In this document: piece after piece, positions 1 to 11,659 of the stretch
How positions within the stretch are numbered: position 1 is the stretch's first letter
Layout of the letters: every line of letters begins with the position of its first letter
Source of the DNA: Aplidium turbinatum
Taxonomy: Eukaryota; Chordata; Ascidiacea; Aplousobranchia; Polyclinidae
Direction of reading: 5' to 3'
Length of the DNA: 64,000 bases
Assembly (NCBI GenBank): GCA_918807975.1
Contig: OU964919.1
Span: forward strand, 15,890,001 to 15,954,000
Program-made: the position numbers and the translations under genes
Notes under the pieces: model-generated
The model's input: the letters and a program-made list of their open reading frames with translations, nothing else
Told to the model about the DNA's origin: nothing
The model's database searches: none

Positions 1-282
1 TAGTTGAAAAATTTCTTATGATAAATTTTCGTTCACCAAAAAGGTACTCACAACTCAACTGCCTCTTACTGAAAATCAGCCTCAACAGAGCAATACCGAT
101 TGACAACCACCAGGTGTATTCAAACCCACTGTCACAATTCATTTTGTTGCTTGAAAAATATTTAAGAACAGCATTGCCTAAGTGAACTTGAACCATGTCA
201 AATGGTCAAAGTCATCTGATTGAGAGTTTTGTTTTTGCTGTTTTGTACACTAGCGGTACTTTTTATTTCATACCTTTTGTAG

Positions 283-680
283 GACGTAGCATCAAACCAA
301 AGAAAGCCAATCTCATTGCAGCAGCTAAACTAAAGAAGGTTTGTGCCATGTTTTGGTTTGTGGTAAACTTAAGCTATCATTTTTGTATTGACCTTATCTT
401 GTTGACCAGTTGTTTTATATTGTATGTATAGTCTACCTTTGAGAATTGATGTGTTATTATCACTTTAACGTTTTTTTGTATATATATACCTGGGATGAAA
501 TTTCTGAGATTTTTGATGTTGCAAAATAATTTTCTATGCTCACTGTTAAAACCTATTTTTTCATAGAACTTGACGCAGGCCGTTAACAAAAGCATAGAAA
601 CAGAAGTTGTTTTGAAAGCTGGTAGAAGTAACGTTGGTCTCACTGTCATAGACCCTAAGAAAACCGAAGGAAAAAGGTAG
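283..680 (+). CDS. C19orf53: C19orf53/UPF0390 (DUF2462) homologue, 3' two exons
   Basis: Two exons can be read: 283-338 and 567-680 (stop TAG 678-680). The first exon follows an acceptor TTTTGTAG and starts in phase 1, so an upstream exon outside the window must supply the N-terminus. The joined peptide reads GRSIKPKKANLIAAAKLKK, then NLTQAVNKSIETEVVLKAG. This matches the human C19orf53 (Leydig cell tumour 10 kDa protein homologue) core, [35 protein letters not shown]. The family is a small, very basic protein of poorly known function. The donor AAG|GTTTGT and acceptor TTTTTTCATAG are good. BCCIP follows about 1.2 kb downstream on the same strand. The assignment rests on recalled family similarity. 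Confidence 0.82.
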
Positions 681-824
681 TCAAATGTTTTTTTTATTTT
701 TTACAATTATGTATTATTTGTGCCTATGTCTGCAATGGTGCCGCTCATTGGGGCCTGTAATACTTTGATGCAATAGTTTTTAATGAATGACTTTTGTCTA
801 ATTCAAGTGAATACAGTTGTCAAC

Positions 825-830
825 AATAAA
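825..830 (+). terminator. Polyadenylation signal of the C19orf53-like gene
   Basis: AATAAA lies 145 bases after the stop codon and is followed by GT-rich sequence. It fits the 3' end of the upstream gene. Confidence 0.6.
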
Positions 831-1011
831 GTCATGTTGTAGGCCTGCATTGGAAATAAACTAACGTCTTGTGATTTGTGAATTTATTTTGTGTTCCAGC
901 ATTATATATATAAAAATAACATACACAAAGCCAGAAACAAAACAAAAACATTTTGACTTGACTCATTTTCTCCAAACAATTTTTCATGAGCAACTTTAAA
1001 AAACTTTTTAG

Positions 1012-1637
1012 CAGGGATTCATAGTATAGGGATCGCCAACTCGGCTGGAAATCCGACAATCGGAGTGTAAAAGTGTTGCCAGATATTTTTTATATTTTTA
1101 GAAAAAATGTTATTTTGGCATTTTTAAAGAGTATTGGTCACCCAAAGCTTGTCCGTTTAAAACTAACCTGAAGTTTAAAGTTGCACAAGATTGAGTTAAA
1201 GTAGTTTGTAGTTGTGCTACTTTGCAATAAGAATGTGCTGAATTTATGTGCAAAACTTAAATAAAACTTGCAGGTTTAAAAAAAATTATACTAACCAGTT
1301 AAAAACAAAAAAAAATTGAAAAACTTAAAAATACACCTCAGGAATAAAGAGTTTCACGTTTTAAGTGTTGAAACCGGTAATTAATTTTCAAGTAATATGT
1401 TTTATGTACAAGAGAGGTTAAATTTGCCAAAAATATGATAGTTTGATAATTGAACAATAAAATTGCTTTAGATAAGTTTTAAAATATTTATTTACGGGCA
1501 AGTTTTGGGCAACTACTACTTTAAAAATGCCAAAATAATATATATTTTTTTAAATGTAAAATCTATCTGGCAACACTTTTACACTCCGATTGTCGGATTT
1601 CCAGCCGAGTTGGCGATCCCTATAGTATGAATCCCTG
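1012..1637. mobile_element. Non-autonomous hAT-type element with long terminal inverted repeats
   Basis: The left end starts CAGGGATTCATAGTATAGGG and the right end is its inverse. The inverted arms run for roughly 75 bases or more, to the GTGTTGCCAGAT stretch. The element is flanked by a perfect 8-bp target duplication CTTTTTAG (1004-1011 and 1638-1645). A CAGGG start with an 8-bp duplication is typical of hAT elements. There is no coding capacity. It sits between the C19orf53-like gene and BCCIP. Confidence 0.88.
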
Positions 1638-1862
1638 CTTTTTAGTTGTGATATCTAACATTTCACTCAATTTTCTAGCTTTATTCCCACTTCAAGTGGA
1701 GTCACCACTCACCAGTGCAGCTGCAGATTGCAGTTCCTCCATATCAGTCACTCTGTCTGCAGCATCTTTCTCCTTCTATCCCACTACTTCCATATCGTCT
1801 GTCACACCATTCAATTCACAACATCTAACTTTTCACAATGTGTTTTATGTTTTAAGTTCAAA

Positions 1863-1974
1863 ATGAATGAAGCCAAATGTTTGAAAAAAGAAGACGATCT
1901 TTCTTCCAGCGATGATGATAATGATGAAGAAGAAATGATAGTTGATGGAAGAGTAATAGACGTTGATTTTGAAG
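1863..1974 (+). CDS. BCCIP: BCCIP exon 1
   Basis: The ATG at 1863 gives MNEAKCLKKEDDLSSSDDDN and a run of acidic residues, ending in phase 1 at GAAG|GTATTC. The upstream reading frame is interrupted by TAA/TAG stops, so this is the natural start. An acidic leader before the conserved FEG motif is a family feature. Confidence 0.88.
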
Positions 1975-4900
1975 GTATTCTTTTGATGAAAGCGGTATAA
2001 TAATGTTGCGTGAATGATAAGATTAACTCACTTGGAAATAACATTCCTAAATAAACAATGTCAAATTATGACCGTTTAAAGTTTCAATTCTGATTGCTGA
2101 AGAACTAAGGATTTAGAGATACTGCCTGATTTGTCACACTTTACAGAATGTTCCCGACTGACTTTAATTTTCTAAACATCAAACATCACACCCCTAAGTC
2201 TTTTAATCCCCAAGTGACTTGCATATGGGGTTTCAACATTTTTAGTCAGTGATGTTATGAAAAACGTTGTTTCAAAACTTTGAAAAACGTGATTCACAGC
2301 ATCTCCAGTAGAGTGGTTCAAAAAAGTACAAATTTCTCAGAATCTTCCTCCACAAGGCTTAAAATGTGCCATTTGCCCATAGAAGTGCAAAAATGTAGAC
2401 TGATTGGAGGTCGTTTGAAGGTCAATCAGATTTTCACTTTTTTACCACATGGTGCATAAAACACCTTATTTTTCAATATTCTTCTATTCAAAGATATTCA
2501 AAGGCAAAACTTGTAATACACAGTGCAAGATGGATGGCAAAGGCCATCTACTCCCTAAAGATAATTTTGTTCTGGGACCAGTTCAAACTTACCATTAAAG
2601 AGATCACTGGTTTATCCCAGTTTTGTCTCTTTGTGGCTCTTGTTTATGCACGGTACTGGCACGAGGCTCCATTAGCAACAACCTACAAGAGCTCCCAACA
2701 ACGACTTGAAAGTTCTCGACCTCCTTCACCACTACCCAATATGTCATATCAAGAAAGCAGCTCTGAAGGGAGCAAGTCTTTTAGGTGCAGACAGTTAGGC
2801 GCCGGTCACATAGGCGCGCACACTGTGGCGTCTGGATATTTAGGTGTGGAGCACTGTGGCGCTCGTGCATTTAGGTGCTATTTCTAGTAAAGTCTGCAGA
2901 TTGTATCAGCTTGGCAGGTAGAGCAATGCTTTTCACACAAAATGTTATATTGAACAGAAAAATATATTGTATTTTAATGCGCGTGTTCGGTATTTATTTG
3001 TTGTTAGTCCAGGTTTGCGTTGGTGAAAACTTTATCAATAAGTTATTCAAGTTTAAGAACATGACTGAGTTCACTTTTAGTGAGTCAAATAATAACTACA
3101 CTAAACATCAGTAAAAAATATACCGTAGCCTATATTCAAGCGGGTGGTAGGTTTGAGTGAAGAGTAACTCAGTTTTCCGTCAAAACCCCGACTAGGTTTA
3201 ATAACGAGCAAAGTATAGAAGTGTATTCATATAGTAGAGCGTTGTCTCATACGTACTTGCCACACGACCTATCCATCCCCAGTAGAAGCAAAAGATAACA
3301 GATTAAGTAAGGTTCCATCTGGCTGCAACCTGTGTTCAGGATGCATAGCAAATGTCCTGTGGAGATGTGCTAATATCAAGAGCAGTAGAGCGTTGTCTCG
3401 CACCTCATCTCCACACCACACGCGCATTAACAAAAATGTTTTTCTGTTCAATATAACATTTTGTGTGAAAGCATTGCTCTACCTGCCAAGCTGATACAGT
3501 CTGCAGACTTTACTAGAAATAGCACCTAAATGAACGGGCGCCACAGTGCTCCGCATCCGCACCTAAATATCCAGACGCCACAGTGTGCACGCCTATTTGA
3601 CCGGCGCCTAACTGTCTGCGCCTAAAAGACGTGGACCCGCTCTGAAGGCCCTCCATTGTCACTTGTAGTATTTTTCTGAGCATCTTGCTCTGTTTGATGA
3701 TCACTAAAGCTATTTGATCTGCTGTGCACAAATGGTAATTCAAAGAAGCAGGAGCATTCCTTGCCAATTCCCCCATGCCCATACCTCTGGGCATCAGACC
3801 CAGCATATCATAAGTTTAAAGCCGGTGTCAGTTCCCTGAAAGTGGTTAATGACACGGCGAGCGAGGAATTGCACTAATTCAGTCTTACAATTCAGCTCTA
3901 AGTCTAACCAAAGATGAGACTCAGAACAGTACCTACGGTACTACAATTAGTAAGCACCCACAGAAAAAGGTTTCCGTGCCAACCAAAGCAACCCTCAATC
4001 TCAACAAAGCCTGAAACGAGACTGTGATGAAAACAGTGACCGAATGTCATCTCTGATTTAACATTGTATTTTAATTCATTTATCGTGATATTAATGGATG
4101 TCTTTTTGTGATAAATAAAAAGTTGTATTATGTTTAAACTTATTTAACCAATGAAAATGATTGGTGATAACTGATGAGACTACTGCCGGTTTCGAGTGAA
4201 CAGTTGTTAATACTGGTAGTTGCCGATAGTATAGTATGGAAATAAGACTTTTGCTTTGTTGGGTGTTAAGTTAATAAATGCTGTTTACATACACACTAAG
4301 TTTAATTCTGCATCATATATAAGTCTAGCTCATTCTCTGCTGTGGTTTTTGAGATAATAGGGGCATTCCTCCCTCTGTAAGTCTTGCACACAATATCGGC
4401 CTGTGTGCGATAGGGTTTAACATAGGCAGAATGTGGTAAAAAAGTGAAAATCTGATTGACCTTCAAATGATCTCCAATCACTCTAATTTTTTGCAAGGGC
4501 ACTTCTATTGGGAAATGGCACATTTTAAGCCTTGTGGAGGAAGATTCCGAGAAACTTGCATAGTAAGCTTCTCTTGTAATCAGAAATGCCTTTATATAAA
4601 GATACGAACATGTTGCCAGCAACCACTTCTTCATTTTTATTTGATTCACACCTCGTCGTCTCCACTCAAACCTGTGTTACAATCTTCATTTGATGGCGTG
4701 AAAAAGTCAGACACTAATATCAAGATGTTGTTAATTAACTGACAGTTTGCACACCAGAGCAGTGTGCATTCCTTGGTGTTAATTTGAGACTCAGACTTCC
4801 TTTTGTACTCTGAGACCTTAATTTTTCCTTTGCTACTGTTATATGATTTCAAAATCACTTCAGTGTCATTTGTTCTGAGAATATAAATTAACAATTTGCG

Positions 4901-7900
4901 GCTGGACACTAAATTATTGATGCATTAAATTTAAACGTGTTAGTTGCTATTTATACTCCACAGTGCACACCACAGTCTCACATGAGTTTTAGTTACAAAT
5001 ACATCCACTGAACGATTGTAGTGTGGACAAGATTGTAGACATACAGTCGATAACACATAATTTTCTTCGGTGGTTTACGCTGCTTTTGTCGCTTTACTTG
5101 AAGTGTATTGCAGGATTTTCTCCATCTGATGAAGACTTTGACGGAATCAAACAACTTTTAGTCCAACTTTTTTCTTCAAATTGCAAAATCAACATATCTC
5201 TTTTAGCTGAAGCACTGATCAAGCAGAATTTTATCGGAACAGTATTGAAACAAAGCGAAGTAAGTTGTTGCAAATCCTTGAAAGCTCAATTTGAACACAT
5301 TTCATCCAACCTGATCCTTTAATATATTATGCAGGGTTCCCACGCAGTCGGGAAAGTAGGGAAAAAGTAGGGAATTTGAAAACCCGTTTTCCAGACCTGG
5401 AAAAGGTCGGGAATTACGTGAAACCTCCTCATGGTATTGAAAAAGTATGGAAAACCTTGATGACTAATTTGTAGATAAAAAATCATGCGATATGGACTGG
5501 ATTAAACCGGATACAATACCGTCCTTGTCAGCTGGATCAGCTGTTAAAATAAATCACTACTGCACCAAGCGGTTTTTCTGAGTTTGTGTTTGGGTTCTAA
5601 GGTCAATCCATCCAGCATGGTTTTACTGATTTAATTGATCACAATTACAGAAGTGCCTGCCGATGTTCAGTGACTATGTGGTCAGATGGTGGGAGAACTA
5701 ACCCAACTACGTGTAGGCTAGTTCAGGGCTTCCCAAACTTTTTTGCTCGGGACCCCTTTTAATCTCCTAAAATTTTCCGCGACCCTTTACAGTTAAAAGG
5801 ATAAACAATGCAAAATAAACGTTTTTGATAGGATTTATTGAAAGGCTTAATTTAAACAAAAACTAACAACAAGCTATCCGTAGGCGAAGCCTACTACTTG
5901 TAGCCTGCTGGAAACAAAATCAAAAAGTAAACAAATTTGTTCAGTGTGATGGACTGATGGGTGCGACTGTTCTCTGCTACAAAGCAAGCCTAGCCTTGGC
6001 CTGATGTTTGTCAATGCTGGTTTCAAGGCAGTTTCAATGTTATATACTTACGCTGGAACGGTATTTTATCAACGTTGCAAACACTGACACACACATAGCC
6101 TACATGGAGATTAACGGCAGGAGTGCGGTTACTGCTAAGCCATATAATGCTGAATATTCCGCTCTAACGTTCGGCTAAGTCAAAAAGTGTGAAACTTTTT
6201 TCCAGAAAATTCAAGCCACAACTTAGAATCAAAAGATAGATCTGCAAATTTTTCCAGGGATTTTAAAAAAGAGGTGTTCGGTAGTTTGTTTTTGCATAGG
6301 CTACACGTAGACCTGTAGCCTACATATTACATAACCATTTATCTGGACTTGGGAATCCGCTGTTAAAAATAATAACTTTGGCTCTTAAAGGGATACTAAA
6401 GGAAAAACCTGACTTGGCGATTTTCCACGTTCTTTCTGTTTAACATGCTACCATAAATCGATTTTCAATAAAATTTTGCGTGCTTTTGTCAGAGCTTTCA
6501 AAATGAGATTGGGCTTGAGCAACGAAGCGTGCGACTGTACAGTCTGCGTCACTAGATATGTACAGTACAGTCTGCGATCACGTCACTAGCAATCAGCTGA
6601 TCTCGCAATAATTGTTACTGCGGGCGATTTGTCTGTAGGCTATGTATCTATGTACATCAAAACATCACATTTCAACATCAAAACATCAGACAGTTTGCTC
6701 AAAACATCAGATGTGGTAACGTGGCTTTTGTTATTGCTGTCTTTTGTGACGTATTCTCGAGCAGTGTTTGCACTTTTTGGTTATTTTGAAAGAAAATGAA
6801 AATAAATGAAACGTTGGACTTTGGGCCTTGCCAGAGCCATTAAAAACATTTTTTTTTCGGTAATTTTTCTTGAAATGTATTCTTGAATGTTCAGTTTACG
6901 CATTTTAATGCTTAATTCCCGTTTGAAATTTTCATTTAGTAGGCCTTTAAATGTTTTTGTGATTCAGTGTTCAGTAGCTTTTTACTTATTTCATTTTTGT
7001 TAGTAGTCTGAATTTTAATTGTTTTGGTTTGGCTTATGGCAGGTTGCCACGTCCTATTTAATGAAGCTTTGAATTGTAATTTCAGTATAAATGTGACAGT
7101 TTAACCCGACTGGTTTCAGTTCGCCGGATCTTTTGAAAAAAACAAAACAGTTTTTTGTTCAAACAGGAATCTTCTGACATTATTATTTTTTCATGCTGAT
7201 TCGGATGTAATAGAGTTCGGATATACAATTTTAAACCTATGCTATGCATGATCGTGTTTAGAAATAATACAGCACAGAAATTTTCATTGATTTAGCACTG
7301 TTAATGCGCAATTTAGATCGAAATTAGGTAGGGAATTTTTAAAATTTAGTATTAAATTAGTATTGAAAAAGTAGGGAATTTGTTTATAAAAAATGTGTGG
7401 GAACCCTGATTATGGTTCAATTCGAAAAAAAGTTGATAGTTGAGCTATTACGTACCGTGCTGTTTTTTCGTATAGCCTATTTTTATATTTTTTTGAAATG
7501 TTTGTTATATTTTTCTTCTACCAAATTTGTCGGATCAAGTTTTATAAATATTTGTTGTATATTTTGTTCAACAACTTTCGTTTGCAATTGATGGTTTCAT
7601 CCGGTTTGGTTATAAATTTTGGGTTATTAATTTTTTGATGTAGAAACTGTTAAAATAGTCAAAATACACTTTCGGTCTCTCAGATAACACAAGCTGTGCT
7701 TCTTGCACTTGGCACATCGCCAGATATTCTTCGTATACATTTCGAGAAAGTATCAGAGTTTAAGACAAAATTGATACACAAACGTCATTTTCCCTGAGAT
7801 TAAACCGTTTCAAAAATCAAACCGACGATTTATTGTACGAAGTTCATCTTTTTTTAAATAATTTATTTGTGTATTGTCCCCTTGATAAATGGTAAAAAAA

Positions 7901-10813
7901 CAAAGGCAGACCAAAAATGATTTGGACAACAAATATCTCTAATTGGGCAAAATTAAATAATGAAAGTGCAGTATGAAAAACTCATGATCGAGAACAATGG
8001 CACATTGTATCCAACCCCCAATACGAGAAAGGAACATAATGATGATAAACCTAGATTCTCCACTAAAGAAATTATTTGTATTAGTCGCCAGACGACAGTG
8101 ACAGCGATGATGCTTGTGTCTATGGCTTGGTGACGTGTTACTCGCTCACTCGTGATAAGGACGACCTCACTTCCTTGCTAATCAATTATTTCACTGAACA
8201 TGCCGCTGGAGCTCCGATCAACGACAAAGACGCATTCATCAAGGTGAGCAGCTTGGTTTGTGAGCACAAATCTCTCTTCTAACAAAAGTTATTGTTTTAC
8301 GCTTGTTTTATTCTTTAGCAAACTTGAAACGATTTATGTATACAAAGTCTAAGGTTTATTATCCGACCTTGTATGTTTAAAAACTTTCAAGATTATTTAC
8401 AAGAAGGGGCTCTTCATGGCCAAATGACGTGGAAATGCAACCTGCCGCTCTTTAGTGGAAATGCAAAGCAATAATTAGTTTATTGACTTATTATGGCAAT
8501 TATGCAACGCTTGTGTATTGAATGAGCTTCATTGGCAACAGATTTTTTTTTTTGATATCGCCAAACATGGGTAGACTGTCTGTTCGTCCTCTTCTTGGCT
8601 TCCTTGAAGCAGTGCGGTTGTGCCGTGCACTGAAGCACGGCAGTGCTCGAGTTGGAGTTTTTTTTCCCTTCGGCACCTGCGTTGACTTAAGCGGCTAGCT
8701 CATGAAACTCAAAGTAATACAGCTAGTGGCTCGACCCCAGACAAAGCTAGAGCATTCGGTTTTGCTTATCCGCGATGCCACAAAACCAGTTTAAATGGTC
8801 GACAACTGACGTCACTGTTGCCGGATTAATTTCCAGAATTCCGTGTAATCATTAATGTGCAAGTTTCTGTACAGGTCGTCAAGTCAAGCACGGGGGATGA
8901 TTTCAGTTCTCTTCCATCATGCCTCGGCTTTATATTCAACGAGAGATTTGTAAATGTCCCACCTCAGGTAAGAAAAAGGAAATTTTTATCTGGTGATTTT
9001 AAGGAATGTATGATTCTCGGCAGCGATTGGAGGTGCAACTAATGAGTGCTCACTGCTCAGCCTTGTGCTGATGGCCAGGAAGAACGCTCCTTCACATTAA
9101 AGAATGTGTGCAAATTTGTTTTGAACGCTTTTACGTCTCGGAATTTCACGTCAATTTGAAACATTTTGGTTGGGCTCAGCTGAGCACACTGCACAAGACA
9201 TAGAGATTTACGAGATTTCCTGGCTTATCCCCTGTTAAGAATTAATTATTGTGAAGTAATCTGTACAAGTGTACATTCAGCTGCTAAATATCTCGTGTTA
9301 TATTTGATTAAGCACATTTTTTCCCCAAACACAATCTTGTACTTTAGGCCGCTGTCCCGATGTTTGACAACCTTCTCAACGAGTTAAAGCGCGCCAGAGG
9401 TCGTCAGCATAAATCTCGGTTTGATTTCACACATTACTTGATGATCTGTAAAGTTTATGAAGATTTTGACAATTTCAAAGGCAAGGCGTCGGTGAGTAAG
9501 ACTTGCGTTTGATTTGGTTATTTTGTCAAAACTTTTTCCGGTCATCATAACGCTCAGTATTTGAAATACTGTATAACCATTTTAGCAGTGTCTTGCTTGG
9601 TTATTTTACTATTACTAAATGTTTAAGACAGGCAAGGAGTAATATTACAACAGGGTTGAGCATTATAACAATATATATTGTAAAATATATTGTTATAAAT
9701 CTCAACCCTGTTGTATTATGTTCCTTGCCTGTCTTTGGTACAAAAAAGCAAACTCTCTCCCGAGACTATAAATATCTAGGAGTATTTTAAAATTATAAGG
9801 AAATGTTCTACCTATTTTGACACATAAATCCACCAGTCTATGGTTATCAAATCTTGCAATCCTCGGCTCAATAGGCAGTTGTTTGCTGGAGGTGCCTCGT
9901 ATCTGCTCAACGTCTTTGGAAGCGTCATGTTTTCACCTCGTCGTTTCATCTTTCTCGCCATGTTTAGTTCATTCTTTTGCGTTTATTTTATGTTTATTGT
10001 TTATGTATTATTTATGTAATATTTGCAAGTTGCAACTTGCCAAATCTTAAACTGATTTTCCTGTTTCGGTCTCAAGCAGGTCATAACATTCGCGTCTTGT
10101 CATTTCTTTATTTTTCTAGATCTCTTATAGATAGGTTTGTATTGTTTTTCATTGTGATGCTGAATTGTATATCAGTTGTTCATATGCTTGACAATGGCTA
10201 ACATGACGCATAGCCGAAAACGTTTTGCAATTTTTAGTTTACTTCTATAGACTATGTTACCGTTTTGTTGCTAGGTTTTATCTGTTTATGGTTCAACAAA
10301 GTTGCCTTTCCTCATAAATTGCATCACTATACCGTAGTGCAATCGTCTGGCCACTCTTAGTAGTTATGAAATATAAATGCTGATGCATTCCAGTCTAGTC
10401 TTTCTCTGAAGAAGGGACAGCATGAAATTTCAAAACGCTTGTAGGCCTATGCGTTGAAGCTCTTCTCGCTGATTTCAGTGCTTCATAACTTTAGCTTAGC
10501 CTATAATCATACATGCCTTTCTCCTTTTACATCCATTGACTTGACCCATGCATGTACACTTTACTGTTGCTTCTTTACATAAAAACGACATATATTCAAC
10601 GTTGGTGCTTGTATTTAGAAAAATTATATCTGTACACAGAAAACACCGAAAGAACTATTTGTCAACGCGGAGGAAGAATTTTTTGCCGAAGAATCTCTCG
10701 CCACCTTTACTTACAATGTTGACAATGACGACGCCATGAAGAAGAGGAAAGTTTTACTTTTAACTCAAACAGGCTTGGAGAAAGCCGTTTCCAAATTGCA
10801 GTCTAGGGTGTAA
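1863..10813 (+). CDS. BCCIP: BCCIP (BRCA2 and CDKN1A interacting protein) homologue, complete gene
   Basis: Six exons: 1863-1974, 5114-5259, 8085-8243, 8875-8967, 9348-9491 and 10640-10813. They join in frame to 275 codons plus a stop, slightly shorter than human BCCIP (about 314-322). The order is an acidic N-terminus (SSSDDDNDEEEM), then FEGFSPSDEDFDGIKQLL, LIKQNFIGTVLKQ, a second acidic patch SDSDDACVYGLV, then NERFVNVPPQ, AAVPMFDNLLNEL and NAEEEFFAEES. These line up with human FEAYSLSDNDYDGIKKLLQQ, LIQQNHIGSVIKQT, SERFINVPPQIALPMYQQL and NAEEEFFYEEQ. The family (yeast Bcp1) is nuclear, helps export and chaperone cargo including ribosomal protein uL14, and in animals binds BRCA2 and p21. 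All six splice junctions match GT-AG with consistent phases. The gene is convergent with the CNG channel gene. Confidence 0.95.
2115..2200. repeat. Fragment of the CATGG-ended repeat family seen at 48145-48564
   Basis: GAGATACTGCCTGATTTGTC and the following TTTACAG are close to GATGCGGCCTGATTTGTCAC..TTTGCAG in the element at 48145. Only one end is present here, in BCCIP intron 1. Confidence 0.5.
2328..4562. repeat. Large inverted-repeat structure in BCCIP intron 1
   Basis: Arms of about 140 bases lie at 2328-2463 and, inverted, at 4422-4562. Both carry CAGAATCTTCCTCCACAAGG-type sequence and AATCAGATTTTCACTTTTTT. Read toward the centre, both arms encode a similar short peptide (FSESSSTRLKMCH.. 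and KVNQIFTFLPH). A separate foldback element (2768-3638) is inserted between them. I do not recognise the peptide. The whole may be an old element or an inverted duplication of one. Confidence 0.6.
2768..3638. mobile_element. Foldback transposable element with about 190-bp inverted ends
   Basis: The ends read GGGAGCAAGTCTTTTAGG and (inverse of the right end) GGGTCCACGTCTTTTAGG. They continue inward as matching arms with repeated AGGCGC-type words (CAGTTAGGCGCCGGTC, CACTGTGGCGTCTGGATATT) through GTATCAGCTTGGCAGGTAGAG. A perfect 8-bp target duplication GCTCTGAA lies at 2760-2767 and 3639-3646. The central part has a direct repeat AGTAGAGCGTTGTCTC at about 3234 and 3384. No transposase reading frame is visible, so it is non-autonomous. 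Confidence 0.85.
5114..5259 (+). CDS. BCCIP: BCCIP exon 2
   Basis: Acceptor TATTGCAG|GA and donor GAA|GTAAGT. It encodes GFSPSDEDFDGIKQLLVQLF and then LIKQNFIGTVLKQSE, the most conserved N-terminal block of the family. Confidence 0.93.
5332..7408. mobile_element. hAT-type element in BCCIP intron 2
   Basis: It starts CAGGGTTCCCACGCAGTCGG and ends with the inverse GTGGGAACCCTG. Both subterminal regions carry GAAAAAGTAGGGAATTTG, and ATTATG flanks both sides (5326-5331, 7409-7414). There is no transposase frame. Two other element ends seem to be embedded: CAGGGCTTCCCAAACTTTTT near 5723, another hAT-like left end without a visible partner, and AAAGGGATACTAAAGGAAAA near 6388. Confidence 0.75.
7415..8084. 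other. Remainder of BCCIP intron 2
   Basis: AT-rich sequence with no recognisable coding, repeat or RNA signal. Confidence 0.5.
8085..8243 (+). CDS. BCCIP: BCCIP exon 3
   Basis: Acceptor TTGTATTAG, donor AAG|GTGAGC, 53 codons, phase 0 to 0. It encodes SPDDSDSDDACVYGLVTCYS and a helix-rich segment ending INDKDAFIK. This matches the human DMDEDEVFGFISLLNLTERK region. Confidence 0.92.
8875..8967 (+). CDS. BCCIP: BCCIP exon 4
   Basis: Acceptor TCTGTACAG, donor CAG|GTAAGA, 31 codons. It encodes GFIFNERFVNVPPQ, matching human GLLLSERFINVPPQ, the signature motif. Confidence 0.94.
9046..9110 (-). repeat. Fragment of SINE family A
   Basis: GCCTTGTGCTGATGGCCAGG and AAGAACGCTCC match GCCTTGTGCTGATAGCCAGG..AAGAACTCTCC inside the SINE copy at 18968-19224. 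Only this short body segment is present. Confidence 0.45.
9348..9491 (+). CDS. BCCIP: BCCIP exon 5
   Basis: Acceptor GTACTTTAG, donor TCG|GTGAGT, 48 codons. It encodes AAVPMFDNLLNELKRARGRQ and then FDFTHYLMICKVYED, matching human IALPMYQQLQKELAGAH..CYFYLLISKTF. Confidence 0.92.
9625..9735. repeat. Near-perfect 111-bp hairpin (foldback MITE) in BCCIP intron 5
   Basis: The arms read AAGACAGGCAAGGA...CAACAGGGTTGAG and the inverse, around a TATATTGTAAAATATA centre. There is no coding capacity. It abuts a Penelope-like fragment and may have inserted into it. Confidence 0.75.
9737..10300 (+). mobile_element. Penelope-like retroelement fragment (broken)
   Basis: A translated segment just after the hairpin (YKYLGVF, SCNPRLNRQLFAGGASYLLN) matches the C-terminal part of the element at 28724-29482 (NLCLNRQLFAADASYLLN). 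The last part, GCCGAAAACGTTTTGCAATT followed by TTTAGTTTA, matches that element's tail. The family assignment rests on the C-terminal endonuclease-like pattern and is moderate. It is an old, broken copy. Confidence 0.5.
10640..10813 (+). CDS. BCCIP: BCCIP exon 6 with stop codon
   Basis: Acceptor TGTACACAG, stop TAA 10811-10813. It encodes ELFVNAEEEFFAEESLATFT and a short basic tail ending KAVSKLQSRV. The human C-terminus is longer after NAEEEFFYEE, so this homologue has a shorter tail. Confidence 0.93.
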   Translation, partial: KTPKELFVNAEEEFFAEESLATFTYNVDNDDAMKKRKVLLLTQTGLEKAVSKLQSRV

Positions 10814-10856
10814 AGCGTACGTGCCATTTGACACTGCCTGGGTCTGCTATAGTGCT

Positions 10857-10862
10857 AATAAA
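10857..10862 (+). terminator. BCCIP: BCCIP polyadenylation signal
   Basis: AATAAA begins 44 bases after the BCCIP stop codon. Confidence 0.75.
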
Positions 10863-11659
10863 TGGTTTTTGAACAACAATGCAAAATTGTCTCAATTACA
10901 TTTGCATATGTTTATCACATGTGCAAGCTGTTTTGCTAACGCGCAAGGCATGTTTTAATAAGAAAAGCTGCACCGTTTTTGTGCACTGGCTAGTCAAACT
11001 AGGCCAGTGATGCAGACAGAAAGATCCATTGCATTATACGTGTTGGGAAAAAATGTTTTCGGTTTCACGTCGGATGTGAAACCCAGCTTTTTATCATCTC
11101 AGATGGTCTTGCCAATCATCTTTTCTATAGCTTTTATTTGAATGGACTCCATTGCTCCAACTTGTGCTCTTTTCACCAGTCGTTCCCTTGTTCCAGTTTA
11201 TTCTGTAAATGACAGGGAAAGTCTCAAATTGTTAACTTCTTCAGTTAAATAAAACTAGTTTTTTTCATATAAGTTAGTACCGGCGGTAGCTTTAGGTCTT
11301 CAGAATGTGTATTATAGCCTACTGGCCAAGTTTTTCGCAAAATACATGGCATACTGGAACAGTATGTTATATTAACAGTAGCCTATAAGTGTGCATTAAA
11401 AGAAGTAATCAAGACATTTTGAAAAACAATGGTTATATTAAAGATGTTTTAAAATTTACAGACACACTAGCAGAGTTTTTCTCAGTTTCTTTAACCCTTC
11501 TCCATTATAAAGGCACACACTGCAAACGGTTTTCACTTTGGGGCAACATTAGCACGCTTCCGTGTGTGAGATGTTATTTAAACTTTCTGAATCAATACAA
11601 AGAAATGTATGCCAGGCTAGCCACATTAGAAATTGCTTTTAAAGACTGTTCTACACAGA
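10863..11659. other. Convergent intergenic region / possible 3' end of the CNG gene
   Basis: On the minus strand, near 11104-11205, an acceptor-like TGTCATTTACAG is followed by a lysine- and glutamate-rich reading frame (RLVKRAQVGAMESIQIKAIE) ending in TGA. It could be the last coiled-coil exon of the CNG channel, but its phase does not fit the exon at 12785-12934. The rest shows no recognisable feature. Confidence 0.3.

Noticed and set aside
4302-4649. 115-codon minus-strand frame as a host gene
   Set aside because: Its core repeats inverted at 2328-2463, so it is part of a repeat structure rather than a single-copy gene.
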